Assembly: GCF_000092025.1 (NCBI RefSeq)
Contig: NC_003062.2
Location: 680,001 to 744,000 of the forward strand
Origin: Agrobacterium fabrum str. C58
Lineage (GTDB): Bacteria; Pseudomonadota; Alphaproteobacteria; Rhizobiales; Rhizobiaceae
Direction: 5' to 3'
Length of the DNA stretch: 64,000 nucleotides
The position numbers and the translations under genes were made by a program. The notes beneath the pieces were generated by a model. The model was given only the letters and a program-made list of their open reading frames with translations. It was not told where the DNA came from and did no database searches. Shown piece after piece: positions 37,013 through 46,172 of the stretch (positions within the stretch are counted from its first letter, which is position 1; each line of letters begins with the position of its first letter).

Positions 37013-37654
37013 ATGTTCGTGACCGAGGCTTATGCCCAGTCAGCACCGACCGTAGGTGAAACGCATACGGAAACTCCGGCCGTCGGCCAGCCGCAACCGG
37101 AAGCCACGCACACGGAAACCGGTGTAGCGCATGGCGCCGAACACGGTGCTTCCGGCGTTTTCCCGCCGTTCGACCAGTCTACTTATGCATCGCAGGTCCT
37201 GTGGCTCGCGATCACGTTCGGCCTTTTCTACCTGCTCATGCAGAAGGTCATCGTTCCGCGCGTCGGCGGCATTCTCGAAAACCGTCACGGACGCATCGCA
37301 CAGGATCTCGACGAAGCGGCGCGGCTGAAAGCCGAAGCCGACACAGCCGTCGAAACCTATGAAAAAGAACTCGCGGCAGCCCGCGCCAAGGCAAGCTCGA
37401 TCGGCGCCTCGGCACGTGACGCCGCCAAGGCGAAGGCCGATGCCGACCGCGCCGCAATCGAAGCCGGTCTTGCTGAGAAGCTCGCCGCCGCCGAAAAGCG
37501 CATTGCGGGTATCAGGGATCATGCATTCGCGGATGTTGGCGCAATCGCCGAGGAAACCGCGACCGCAATCGTCGACCAGCTGGTTGGCGCCAAGGTCAAG
37601 GATACCGACGTCAAGGCCGCCATTGCCGCCGCTTCTGCCGTGAAGGGAGCCTGA
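37013..37654 (+). CDS. atpF': ATP synthase F0 subunit b'
   Basis: One of two b-type stator subunits, as in photosynthetic bacteria and alphaproteobacteria. ATG 37013 (213 aa) follows GGAGG (37003-37007) by 5 nt and is preferred over the GTG at 37007. A hydrophilic, Thr/Glu/His-rich leader of about 50 residues comes first. One membrane helix follows ([15 protein letters not shown], about 60-80), and then a long Ala/Glu/Lys coiled coil to the end. The next gene (b) starts 1 nt after its stop. Confidence 0.93.
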   Translation: MFVTEAYAQSAPTVGETHTETPAVGQPQPEATHTETGVAHGAEHGASGVFPPFDQSTYASQVLWLAITFGLFYLLMQKVIVPRVGGILENRHGRIAQDLDEAARLKAEADTAVETYEKELAAARAKASSIGASARDAAKAKADADRAAIEAGLAEKLAAAEKRIAGIRDHAFADVGAIAEETATAIVDQLVGAKVKDTDVKAAIAAASAVKGA

Positions 37655-37655
37655 C

Positions 37656-38141
37656 ATGGCATTTGATGCATCATTTTTCGCTCTCGTCGGTCTCGTCCTT
37701 TTCTTTGTCCTGATCGCCTATCTCAAGGTTCCGGGCATGCTCTCCAAGTCTCTGGACGAGCGCGCACAGAACATTCAGGACGAGTTGGCCGAAGCCAAGC
37801 GTCTGCGCGAAGAGGCCCAGCATCTGCTGGCCGAATATCAGCGTAAGCGCAAGGAAGCTGAAGCGGAAGCCGCCGGCATCGTTGCCGCCGCCGAACGCGA
37901 GGCAGCCGCACTCACCGAAGAAGCCAAGCAGAAGACGGAAGAATTCGTCGCCCGCCGCACGGCCCTTTCGGAACAGAAAATCAAGCAGGCCGAAGAAGAC
38001 GCCATCGGCGCCGTCCGCGCCGCCGCCGTCGACATTGCCATCGCCGCTTCCGAGAAGCTGCTGGCGGAAAAGACCACGGCCGCCGCAAAGGCCAAGCTTT
38101 TCGCTGCCACGATCGGCGAAGTGAAGTCGAAGCTGAACTGA
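37656..38141 (+). CDS. atpF: ATP synthase F0 subunit b
   Basis: The 161-aa stator subunit has an N-terminal membrane helix (about 6-25, ALVGLVLFFVLIAYL) and a long charged coiled coil. DERAQNIQDELAEAKRLREEAQHLL-type heptads make up most of the rest. It starts 1 nt after the b' stop, so translation is coupled. The gene is followed by a strong intrinsic terminator that closes the F0 operon. Confidence 0.94.
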   Translation: MAFDASFFALVGLVLFFVLIAYLKVPGMLSKSLDERAQNIQDELAEAKRLREEAQHLLAEYQRKRKEAEAEAAGIVAAAEREAAALTEEAKQKTEEFVARRTALSEQKIKQAEEDAIGAVRAAAVDIAIAASEKLLAEKTTAAAKAKLFAATIGEVKSKLN

Positions 38142-38177
38142 GATTTTACATCAGACCTTCCGTGGTCTTGTAATCTG

Positions 38178-38213
38178 AAACCCCTCCAGTCCGCTGTGAG
38201 GGGTTTTTTCTTT
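38178..38213 (+). terminator. Intrinsic terminator of the F0 operon
   Basis: AAACCCCTC pairs with GAGGGGTTT across an 11-nt loop and runs straight into TTTTTTCTTT. It lies 36 nt after the atpF stop. This is the classic stem plus U-tract form. Confidence 0.88.
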
Positions 38214-38422
38214 CTGCCTGTAAGGCGGCTTCGCCTTTGAACGGGCGCCGTATGGCTCCCTTCCACTTCAGACAAGTATCTCTCCACCGCCAATAATGGT
38301 TGCAACATATTGAGGTTCAGCGATAGCTTCGCCGGAAGGTTGGTGTATGGGGTGGCGGAAATGATTGATTGAGTTGCAAAAGATCGGCTCACGTCGGCGC
38401 TGGATTGAAAGGGAGGAACATT

Positions 38423-38884
38423 ATGAAGATCAACGACGCGATCAGGGCCGATATGGAAAACTCGGTACTCTGCTGGCTTGCGACCGTCGATGATGATGGC
38501 ACTCCCAGTGTGACACCGAAGGAGATATTCACCAGCTACGGCGAGGAACATATTGTCATCGCTGACATTGCTTCGTCACACAGCGTCCACAACGCCATCG
38601 CCCGCCCGAAAGTCTGCGTCAGCTTCGTTGATGTATTTCGACAGAAGGGATTCAAACTCACCGGCAATGCCAGAATATTGGCACCCGGCAACGCGGATTT
38701 TCAGGCGTTCGGTGCCGACCTACTGCATATGGCGGGCGCGGATTTTCCGATACGGAATATTATTGCTGTCAAAATCGAAAGCGTTTCCCGCATATGGGCA
38801 CCGAGCTACAAGCTGTTTCCCGAGCGCAGCGAGAATGAGAGAATGCAGAGCGCTTATGCGACCTATGGGGTCCAGCCTGTCTAG
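38423..38884 (+). CDS. Pyridoxamine 5'-phosphate oxidase-fold flavoprotein
   Basis: ATG 38423 (153 aa) has GGGAGG about 6 nt upstream; longer in-frame starts have none. The sequence shows the split-barrel PPOX pattern: a start near VLCWLATVDDDGTPSVTPK, HIVIADIASSHSVHNAIARPKV, then KLTGNARIL. Such proteins bind FMN or F420-like cofactors or heme and reduce varied substrates; the substrate is not visible. It is monocistronic after the atp terminator. Confidence 0.78.
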   Translation: MKINDAIRADMENSVLCWLATVDDDGTPSVTPKEIFTSYGEEHIVIADIASSHSVHNAIARPKVCVSFVDVFRQKGFKLTGNARILAPGNADFQAFGADLLHMAGADFPIRNIIAVKIESVSRIWAPSYKLFPERSENERMQSAYATYGVQPV

Positions 38885-39043
38885 ACGCTTTGATATCAAA
38901 AATCTTCATTGGAACGATACGTGGGCCGCAATGGATTTCCATGCTGTGTGACATTAGTCTCGTCGCAACACAGTCGCCCGCAGGGTTTTGCAGAATGCTG
39001 CATCTCATCAGCCTAGCTAGCGATGCACTTAAAAAGGTTCATC

Positions 39044-39679
39044 ATGGCTCTTCTCGACAGGAATGCGGTTTATCCGATTACTTTACCCGACGGTTGCTTG
39101 TATCGGGATACGGTATATCTGAAGAACGTTGTGGATCATCCACGCATGGAGATAGGTGATTTCACCTATTACACGCATTCTGGAAGACTAGAAGATACAG
39201 CGGTGATCCTTGCGCCTTATCTGGGGCATAGCGTTCGCGAGCGATTGGTGATCGGCAAATTTGTCCAAATCGCGAGAGGCAGTTACTTCATAACGAGTTC
39301 GGCAAACCATCCGATGACTGGCTTCACGACCTATCCGTTTCGCATCTTCAAACCAGAGACCTTTGGTTACAAAGACCTGCCCGTTAAGGACACGATTGTT
39401 GATCACGATGTATGGATTGGCCAGAACGCGGCAATCATGCCGGGGGTTCGCATAGGCCACGGTGCGATTGTCGCCGCTGCATCGGTTGTTGCTCGCGATG
39501 TTCCACCCTACGCAGTCGTCGGAGGAAACCCGGCATCCATCATCCGAATGCGTTACTCCAGCGAAGTTGTCAGCGAACTACTTCATCTTGCCTGGTGGGA
39601 CTGGCCGATCGATAAAATCGAGGCCAATCTAGGGGCGCTTGATAGCGGCGATATTGCCGCGCTCAGATTGGTTCAATAG
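39044..39679 (+). CDS. CatB-related hexapeptide-repeat O-acetyltransferase
   Basis: The protein (211 aa from ATG 39044; ATG 39023 adds 7) belongs to the xenobiotic acetyltransferase group of left-handed beta-helix enzymes. IGDFTYYTHSG, the catalytic-His region SSANHPM, and WIGQNAAIMPGVRIGHGAIVAAASVVARDVPPYAVVGGNPA-type repeats are visible, as is the C-terminal WWDWP. The acceptor is unknown; chloramphenicol resistance cannot be claimed. Codon use is more A/T-rich than neighbours, which hints at horizontal gain. Confidence 0.82.
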   Translation: MALLDRNAVYPITLPDGCLYRDTVYLKNVVDHPRMEIGDFTYYTHSGRLEDTAVILAPYLGHSVRERLVIGKFVQIARGSYFITSSANHPMTGFTTYPFRIFKPETFGYKDLPVKDTIVDHDVWIGQNAAIMPGVRIGHGAIVAAASVVARDVPPYAVVGGNPASIIRMRYSSEVVSELLHLAWWDWPIDKIEANLGALDSGDIAALRLVQ

Positions 39680-39743
39680 AAACGCAACATTTTTAACTAC
39701 CCGCTTTGAAAGCGGAGAAGATTAAAAGTCCCGTATTCGCCGC

Positions 39744-40397
39744 TCAATCCCGCTTCAGCGGCCGAAAGCTCATCCGGTGCAGCGCGCAAGGCCCATGGCT
39801 TTCGATGGCGCGCAGATGGGCCGGCGTGCCGTAACCGGCATGCCCTTCGAAGCCGTAGGAGGTGTGCACCACGCCGGCCCGTTCCATCATCCGGTCGCGG
39901 GTCACCTTGGCGATGATCGAGGCGGCGGCGATGGAGAGGGAGCGGGAATCGCCCTTGATGACGGCCTTGGCTTCGCAGGGGATGCCCGGTGGCCTGTCGC
40001 GGCCGTCGGCCAGCACGAGGGCGGGGGGGATTTCGAGGCCGAGCACGGCGCGGCGCATGGCGTCGAGGCTGGCACGCAGGATATTCACGCTGTCGATCAG
40101 GCCGGGGCCGGAGGAGGCGACCGACACGATCGAGGTTTCCATGATCTGCACAAAAAGGCTTTCCCGTTTCTGCCTGGTCAGCTTCTTGGAATCGTCCATG
40201 CCTTTGGGAATATTATCCGGATCGAGAATGACGGCCGCCGCAACCACCGGGCCGGCAAGTGGCCCCCGGCCTGCCTCATCCGTGCCGGCCACGGGCCAGA
40301 AGCCCTTCTTTTTGGCTTCCAGTTCGAACGCGAAGTCCGGGCCGGTATCGACAAGGTCGAAAAGAGCAGGAGAATCGGGTGTGGCGGTGCGTTTCAT
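39744..40397 (-). CDS. rnhB: Ribonuclease HII
   Basis: RNase HII cleaves RNA in RNA-DNA hybrids and starts removal of misincorporated ribonucleotides. I use ATG 40397 (217 aa); the longer frame adds 12 residues. The [15 protein letters not shown] motif gives the catalytic Asp-Glu pair, and Asp residues in DDSKKL and in [11 protein letters not shown] complete the site, followed by [18 protein letters not shown]. Strand and position are independent of the radical SAM gene 330 bp away. Confidence 0.93.
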   Translation of the reverse strand: MKRTATPDSPALFDLVDTGPDFAFELEAKKKGFWPVAGTDEAGRGPLAGPVVAAAVILDPDNIPKGMDDSKKLTRQKRESLFVQIMETSIVSVASSGPGLIDSVNILRASLDAMRRAVLGLEIPPALVLADGRDRPPGIPCEAKAVIKGDSRSLSIAAASIIAKVTRDRMMERAGVVHTSYGFEGHAGYGTPAHLRAIESHGPCALHRMSFRPLKRD

Positions 40398-40728
40398 GCG
40401 GCGAAACTCGCATACACACCCGATCTCCTGCAAGCCCCCGGAAGCGGGCGATGACAGGCGCGGTGAGCCGGGGTCGAGGGGCGTGGCTCACCGTGCCCCT
40501 TAGGTCGTCATGACCTTTGATCCTCCAGCGGGGCGGCGGAGGAAAAACGATCGCACGCGAGGCGGCGGGTTCCGGGGGCAATGTCCGGCAGGCCAGGGAA
40601 AACCCGCCGGGCATTTCGTCAGGAGCATGCCGGTTAAACGAAGGACCGGCGCTCCAAATAATATTCTTCCTGATATCGGCACGTCGGTAAGACAGCCGTA
40701 ATCAACAGCGACGCTTTCAGCGCCGGTT

Positions 40729-41886
40729 TCAAAGCAGTGACAATTGGACCCCGGCACCCCCCGGCGGCACGAAGAGATCGTCGCGCAGATGAATGCCACG
40801 GCGGATAAGGCCAAGCCTTTTCGTCGCCATCTCGAAACGCCGGCCGATCTGCCAGGCGTAGGGACCGGCGCCCTTCATGCGCTTGCCGAATTCCGCGTCG
40901 TAATCCTTGCCGTCACGCATGGAGCGCACCAGCGACATGACATGGCGATAACGGTCCGGATAGTTGCGCAACAACCAGTCGCGAAACAGTGGGCTCACCT
41001 CCAGTGGCAGACGCAGCAGCACATAAGAAGCCTCGGTCGCCCCCGCTGCCTTGCCGGCCTCGAGAATACGTTCGATCTCATGATCGTTGAGGGCCGGAAT
41101 GACGGGCGCCATCATCACGGCAACCGGAACGCCAGCCTCCGTCAATGCCTTCACTGCCTCCAGCCGTTTCTCCGGCGTGGCAGCGCGCGGTTCCATGTTG
41201 CGCGCGAGCTTGCGGTCCAGCGTGGTTACGGAAATGCCGACCTTGGCGAGACCCTTTTTAGCCATTGGCGCCAGAATGTCGATGTCCCGCCTGATCAGCG
41301 CCGATTTGGTGACGATGGCGACGGGGTGATCGGCCTTGGCCAGCACTTCCAGTATCTGCCGCATGATACGCCATTCGCGCTCTATCGGCTGATAAGGATC
41401 GGTATTGGTGCCGATGGCGATCACCCGCGGCTTGTAGCCCGGTTTCGCCAATTCCCGTTCGAGCAGCTTTGCAGCATCCGGCTTGGCGAAAAGCTTCGAC
41501 TCGAAATCGAGCCCGGCCGAAAGCCCCATATAGCTGTGGCTAGGCCTTGCGAAACAATAGATGCAGCCATGTTCGCAACCGCGATAGGGATTGATGGAAC
41601 GGTCGAACGGGATATCTGGAGATTCGTTGTGAGTTATAATGCTGCGCGGCTTTTCGACCTGCACCTCGGTGCGGAATTCCGGCATATCCTCAAGCGTCTG
41701 CCAGCCATCGTCGAAAACCTCGCGCTGCAAGGCCTCGAAGCGCCCGTCCGGGTTCAACCCGGCGCCCCGCCCGCGACGACGGTCGATCTCGATGCGCAGG
41801 CCGGATGCATCGGCAAGCGCATTGGCAATATCAGGCATATGGCTCGGCTGAAAGGTGGCCTGCCCGTCAAGCGTATGGTTTCTCAT
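40729..41886 (-). CDS. Radical SAM protein of the SplB-like PA0069 family
   Basis: The 385-aa protein (ATG 41886; 41910 possible) carries the radical SAM cluster motif in YRGCEHGCIYCFARP. The spacing is Cys-x3-Cys-x2-Cys. PYRGCEHGCIYCFARPSH also has the Arg-Gly typical of this group. It is related to spore photoproduct lyase-like proteins found widely in non-sporulating bacteria, of unknown substrate. FDSGxx-type SplB catalytic Cys residues are not evident, so a DNA-repair role is not supported by sequence. Confidence 0.83.
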   Translation of the reverse strand: MRNHTLDGQATFQPSHMPDIANALADASGLRIEIDRRRGRGAGLNPDGRFEALQREVFDDGWQTLEDMPEFRTEVQVEKPRSIITHNESPDIPFDRSINPYRGCEHGCIYCFARPSHSYMGLSAGLDFESKLFAKPDAAKLLERELAKPGYKPRVIAIGTNTDPYQPIEREWRIMRQILEVLAKADHPVAIVTKSALIRRDIDILAPMAKKGLAKVGISVTTLDRKLARNMEPRAATPEKRLEAVKALTEAGVPVAVMMAPVIPALNDHEIERILEAGKAAGATEASYVLLRLPLEVSPLFRDWLLRNYPDRYRHVMSLVRSMRDGKDYDAEFGKRMKGAGPYAWQIGRRFEMATKRLGLIRRGIHLRDDLFVPPGGAGVQLSLL

Positions 41887-42168
41887 CTGGATGCTCCCAG
41901 AGCGCCGCACGCCATCAAGGCACGCTCAACGCCCTAAACCGTTTCCATCTGGAGCGGCGTTTGCTCGCCGTCCGAATGATTAAATTCCTACATCAGGAAT
42001 GAGAACAATACAAGAACAAAATTATGAGATTACGACTGGGTCGCCGGCCTGCGGCACAAACGGCGGAAGCCGGATGGCTATCGACGCCGGTGCAATGTGC
42101 CGCACGCATCGGGCTATTCTCCATCGCAAAGAGGCCAGTGGCAATTTATTGTGCGATGCGTTAGAGCT

Positions 42169-42693
42169 ATGCCTATGTTGACAGTCTTAATGGAATGCCG
42201 GGATCAGGAACCGGAACTGGCGCACACGCTGTCCGCGCTTGTGACCGGTGCAGTGGAAGGGCTTGTGAGCGATGTGGTGATTCTCGATCACGGTTCGCGC
42301 GATGGATCGTCGCGCGTGGCCGATGCCGCCGGTTGCCGCTTTTATGGGCAGTGGGACATTCAGGAAATCCTGCAATCCGCGCGTGGCGGCTGGCTGTTGT
42401 TGATCGAGCCCGGTGCGCGCCCGCAGGCGGGCTGGATCGACGAAATCCTCGAATATGTCGCGATCTGCCCTGATCCCGCACGTTTTTCGCCCTCGCGTTA
42501 TCACCGGCGGAATATCTTCAGCCGCATGGTGCACCGCGCACCGCCGCTGGAACACGGATACCTCCTGCCAAAGACACAGGCCCTTGCAATCGCAAAATCG
42601 GGCATGAGCCTTAAGGAGCTGGTTGGCGGGCAAAAGCCGCGCCGCTTGAATGCGGAAATGGTGCCGGCCTGGGCTTTGCGAACGCCGGCCTGA
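42169..42693 (+). CDS. Glycosyltransferase family 2-like protein, short, no DxD motif
   Basis: ATG 42169 (174 aa) is the preferred start; the frame stays open to 42097. It opens like a GT2 fold (TVLMECRDQEPELAHTLSAL, then VSDVVILDHGSRDGS), with the Asp-x-Gly-Ser-x-Asp nucleotide loop. Where a GT-A enzyme has its metal-binding DxD, this protein reads LLIEPGARP. It is shorter than usual and may not bind a sugar nucleotide. It has no signal peptide. It is convergent with the GlcD-type gene. Confidence 0.6.
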   Translation: MPMLTVLMECRDQEPELAHTLSALVTGAVEGLVSDVVILDHGSRDGSSRVADAAGCRFYGQWDIQEILQSARGGWLLLIEPGARPQAGWIDEILEYVAICPDPARFSPSRYHRRNIFSRMVHRAPPLEHGYLLPKTQALAIAKSGMSLKELVGGQKPRRLNAEMVPAWALRTPA

Positions 42694-42704
42694 GGCCGGC
42701 AATC

Positions 42705-44141
42705 TTACCCCACCAAAACCTTGCCGGGGTTCATGATACCCGCAGGGTCGAAGGCGTGCTTGATGCGATGCATCAACTCCATTTCAATGCCGGGCCGGAT
42801 GGCGGCCAGTTCGTCGCGCTTCAGCTGGCCGATACCATGTTCGGCCGAAATCGAGCCGCCGAGCGACAGCACGATACCGTGCACGATCTCGTTCATGTCT
42901 CGCCAGCGGCCGAGGAATTCGGCCTTGTCGGCACCGACTGGCTGGGAGATATTGTAGTGGATGTTGCCGTCGCCGAGATGGCCGAAGGCGCAGATGCGGG
43001 CGCCGGGAATGGCGGCGAGCACGGCCTTTTCCGCAGTAGTCATGAATTCCGGTATTTTCGACACCGGAACGGAAACGTCATGCTTGATCGATCCGCCCTC
43101 CGGCTTCTGCGCGTCCGACATGCTTTCACGCATGTGCCACAGCGCCTGACGCTGCGCTTCCGATGAGGCGATCACCGCATCCTCGACCAGCCCGGCCTCA
43201 AAACCACGCTCCAGCAGCGATTGCATCATCGTGTCCGCCGTCTCGGCCGAATCGGAGGTGGAGATATCGATGAGCGCGTACCAGTCATGCGGCTGCCCCA
43301 GAGGGTCGCGCACGCCGGGAATGTGCCTGGCGGTGAACTCGACGCCGATTCGTGGCATGAGTTCAAAGCCGGTCAGCGCCGTGCCGCAGAGGTTGGAGGC
43401 CATTTCGAACAGTTTCAGGGCATCCTCGGTGGAGGCAAGACCGGCAAAAGCGACCTGATGGCCGAGCGGCTTGGGGAAAAGCTTCAGCACCGCGCCGGTG
43501 ATGACACCGAGCGTGCCCTCGGAGCCGATGAAGAGATCGCGCAGATCGTAACCCGTATTGTCCTTTTTCAGCCGGCGCAGCCCGTTCCAGATTTCGCCGG
43601 TTGGCAGGACCACTTCGAGCCCGAGGCACAGCTGGCGCATATTGCCATAGGCAAGCACCGCCGTTCCGCCTGCATTGGTGGCGAGATTGCCACCGATGCG
43701 GCAGGAGCCTTGAGAACCGAGCGATAGCGGGAACATGCGCTCCACGGAGCTGGCGGCCTTGTGAATGTCGTCAAGAATGCAGCCGGCATCGGCGACGATG
43801 ATATTGGCAACGGGATCGATGTCGCGGATGCGGTTCATGCGCTCCAGCGATAGGATGATATCGGTGCCGTCAGCGCGCGGCGTCTGGCCGCCCACAAGGC
43901 CGGTATTGCCGGTTTGCGGCACGATGGGCGTGCCGGTCTCGCTGGCGAGCTTCAGGATGGCGGCAACCTCCTCGACGGAACCGGGCTTGAGGAGCAGGGG
44001 GGAAGCGCCGCGATAAAGTCCGCGATTTTCCACCAGGCGCGGTGCCATTTCCGCCAGGTCGCGCACCGCATTTTTTTCGCCAACGATGGCGGTGAAGCGG
44101 TCAAGGATATCGGAGGAGGGGATGGCGGTCATGGGCGTCAT
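42705..44141 (-). CDS. FAD-linked oxidoreductase, GlcD/D-2-hydroxyglutarate dehydrogenase type
   Basis: The 478-aa protein belongs to the VAO/PCMH flavoproteins. FAD-binding segments QTGNTGLVGGQTP and GSQGSCRIGGNLATNAGG are in the first half. The C-terminal FAD-oxidase domain has HLGDGNIHYN and SAEHGIGQLKRD, with the His and Glu typical of 2-hydroxyacid dehydrogenases. D-lactate, glycolate or D-2-hydroxyglutarate are candidate substrates; motifs do not separate them. It is upstream of no related gene; tsaC lies 50 bp upstream on the same strand. Confidence 0.85.
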   Translation of the reverse strand: MTPMTAIPSSDILDRFTAIVGEKNAVRDLAEMAPRLVENRGLYRGASPLLLKPGSVEEVAAILKLASETGTPIVPQTGNTGLVGGQTPRADGTDIILSLERMNRIRDIDPVANIIVADAGCILDDIHKAASSVERMFPLSLGSQGSCRIGGNLATNAGGTAVLAYGNMRQLCLGLEVVLPTGEIWNGLRRLKKDNTGYDLRDLFIGSEGTLGVITGAVLKLFPKPLGHQVAFAGLASTEDALKLFEMASNLCGTALTGFELMPRIGVEFTARHIPGVRDPLGQPHDWYALIDISTSDSAETADTMMQSLLERGFEAGLVEDAVIASSEAQRQALWHMRESMSDAQKPEGGSIKHDVSVPVSKIPEFMTTAEKAVLAAIPGARICAFGHLGDGNIHYNISQPVGADKAEFLGRWRDMNEIVHGIVLSLGGSISAEHGIGQLKRDELAAIRPGIEMELMHRIKHAFDPAGIMNPGKVLVG

Positions 44142-44191
44142 GGGCGGCGTCTCGCTGTCTTTTGAAACATGGGCGAAAGGGTTGAGTGCCG

Positions 44192-45169
44192 TCAGCCTCG
44201 CGGCGCGGCGGCGCGGGAAAGGCGGTCGTTGATCGCCTCTCCAAGACCATGGGTGGGAATTGCGGTGATGGCGATGGTGTCCGCACCGCTCGCATCGGCA
44301 GCTTTCAGGTAATCGAAGAGGTTGGCGGCGGCCTCGGCAAGATCGCCGGAAGGGCTGAGGTCGAGAATGGTGCGCGCGGTCTCTTCGCCTGATATGGCGA
44401 TGCCACCAAATCGGATCAGCGCTTCATCAGGCAGAACCGACGTGGCGCCGAGGCGGACAGTGGCGCCCGGCGCATAATGCGAGGCCAGCATTCCCGGCGC
44501 CTCGATGGCGGCGGAGGCTTTTTTCGGTCGTTCGAGCCTGACGCCGGCTAGGCGCTCGATTTCCTCGGTGACGATGCCGCCGGGGCGAAGCAGCCGCACC
44601 CGGCCATCCTGCTCCACCTTGACGATGGTGGATTCGACACCCACGGCGGCGGCACCGCCATCGAGAACGAGATTGATCTTCTGCCCGAGATCGGCTTCCA
44701 CATGGGCCGCACTTGTCGGGCTGATCTTGCCGGAACTATTGGCGCTGGGGGCGGCGAGCGGTTTGCCGAACCGGCGGATAAGATCGCTGGCAAAACCCTG
44801 CGGCACGCGAATGCCGACGGTATCGAGCCCGGCCGTCGCCAGCGAATGAATGTCGCTTTCCGGTTTCAGCGGCAGAACCAATGTCAGTGGGCCGGGCCAG
44901 AAGGCCTCTGCGAGTTTCCGCGATATCGGGTCGAAAACCGCGTAACGCTCGGCCATGGCGATATCGGCCATATGGCAGATCAGCGGGTTGAATTGCGGCC
45001 GGCCCTTGGTCTCGTAAATACGGGTGATGGCAGCGGGATTGGTGGCGTCGGCGGCAAGGCCATAGACGGTTTCCGTCGGCAGCGCGATGGGCCTGCCGTC
45101 CGCAAGCTCGGCCACGGATGCCTGCAGGGCTGTTTCCCGCTCGGTTTCAATGTTGATATGACGCGCCAT
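44192..45169 (-). CDS. tsaC: L-threonylcarbamoyladenylate synthase (TsaC/Sua5)
   Basis: This enzyme makes threonylcarbamoyl-AMP for t6A37 in ANN-decoding tRNAs. ATG 45169 (325 aa) is used. The YrdC domain (about 10-210) has LPTETVYGLAADA, KGRPQFNPL, WPGPLT, and APSANSSGKISPT. A C-terminal Sua5 domain follows (about 230-325), with APGMLASHYAPG at its start, so this is the two-domain Sua5 form. It may be cotranscribed with the FAD oxidoreductase. Confidence 0.92.
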   Translation of the reverse strand: MARHINIETERETALQASVAELADGRPIALPTETVYGLAADATNPAAITRIYETKGRPQFNPLICHMADIAMAERYAVFDPISRKLAEAFWPGPLTLVLPLKPESDIHSLATAGLDTVGIRVPQGFASDLIRRFGKPLAAPSANSSGKISPTSAAHVEADLGQKINLVLDGGAAAVGVESTIVKVEQDGRVRLLRPGGIVTEEIERLAGVRLERPKKASAAIEAPGMLASHYAPGATVRLGATSVLPDEALIRFGGIAISGEETARTILDLSPSGDLAEAAANLFDYLKAADASGADTIAITAIPTHGLGEAINDRLSRAAAPRG

Positions 45170-45232
45170 GATGCTGCCTTTCAGGGCGGTCAATAGCGTA
45201 TTTCAGGCGGGGATGGAAAGTGCTATCGCGCT

Positions 45233-45841
45233 TTATATCGCCCTGATGATCTTGCGCATCTCCGCCGAGCGCGCGCCGAGCAAGAGCACGTTTTTCAGCG
45301 CCACGCGCGGATCGTGCGTCTGGAATAGCAGGCCGCCGCGATGGAAGGAGGTGTCGATGGCGACCTCCCGATCGGGAAGCGCATTGATGGCGACGGCGAA
45401 ATACATGCGCGAGTAACGCGCATCGATATTTTCGAAGAAGTTTTCGGCCCCGCTCAGCTCGGCGAAGAAATTCGCGAAGTAAAACGACCACATCACATGG
45501 CGCTCGGCATCGAAACTGGTTCTCGCCGCCGTGACATGGCAATAGCCAAGATGCGGTCGGTCATTGAGCAGATGGTGAAAAACCATCTTCGGGAAACGGA
45601 TGGACTGGTGAAAGGTGTTGAGACGGCTGTGGGTGGCATCGGCGGCGGCTTCCAGCTTCCGCCCGGTCAGCGCAGCCACATCGTCATGGCTGTAATAGAC
45701 ACGTTCCCTGGGCAGCCAGCGCTCTTCATAACGGCTGATACGGCCCGTGCGCAGGAAGTCGGAATGCGCGGTCTTCGATCGTATCGGCGTGACCGAGTGC
45801 CTTGCCGCATCGAAATAGCGTATGCGTGTCGCCTTCTCCAC
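45233..45841 (-). CDS. Conserved-looking protein of unknown function
   Basis: The 202-aa protein is soluble with no signal peptide or known motif that I can assign. It is rich in His, Phe, Tyr and Arg, with segments FHQSIRFPKMVFHHLLN, HVMWSFYFANFFAELSG and FHRGGLLFQTHDPRVALKN. Its codon use matches neighbouring real genes, it is the longest frame of the region, and it starts at an ATG with GGTGGAGAAGGC just upstream. I do not recognise the family beyond an impression of rhizobial distribution. Confidence 0.6.
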   Translation of the reverse strand: MEKATRIRYFDAARHSVTPIRSKTAHSDFLRTGRISRYEERWLPRERVYYSHDDVAALTGRKLEAAADATHSRLNTFHQSIRFPKMVFHHLLNDRPHLGYCHVTAARTSFDAERHVMWSFYFANFFAELSGAENFFENIDARYSRMYFAVAINALPDREVAIDTSFHRGGLLFQTHDPRVALKNVLLLGARSAEMRKIIRAI

Positions 45842-46172
45842 CAGGAGCGCCTCCGTTGCTGTCGTTCCTTCAATATAGTTTAGGGCACGTTAAAACTCCG
45901 TTGCGCCGCACCTCCCGTTTTTTAATGGGTGGAGAGGAGGGCAAGCGCTATCATGCGTCATATTGCGACGTCACGTCCGGCGCTGAATAGCCGTTGGATT
46001 TCCCAGCGGAATGGGCAGCGAGGGCGAATTGCGCATGTCGCAATTTGTCGCCAATGCGGAAGCCAATGTCGCTGTTTGTGCTGCCGCAAATGACCGCCGG
46101 TGTTTAGATGAGGACATGCTTCCGCAACCCCGCAAATGGTGCCGGGCGGGCGGTTTGATCGAGGATTTGGCC
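45842..46172. other. Divergent intergenic region upstream of the Rieske oxygenase
   Basis: The gap of about 330 bp lies between two divergent genes and should hold both promoters. The frame of the downstream gene stays open back to 46011, but the residues there do not look like the family, so I treat it as untranslated. No clear operator or riboswitch is visible. Confidence 0.45.

Noticed and set aside
39044..39679. Chloramphenicol-resistance gene call for the CatB-like protein
   Set aside because: The fold and catalytic His are shared by many acetyltransferases; nothing fixes chloramphenicol as the substrate, and the sequence I recall for A. tumefaciens CatB differs.
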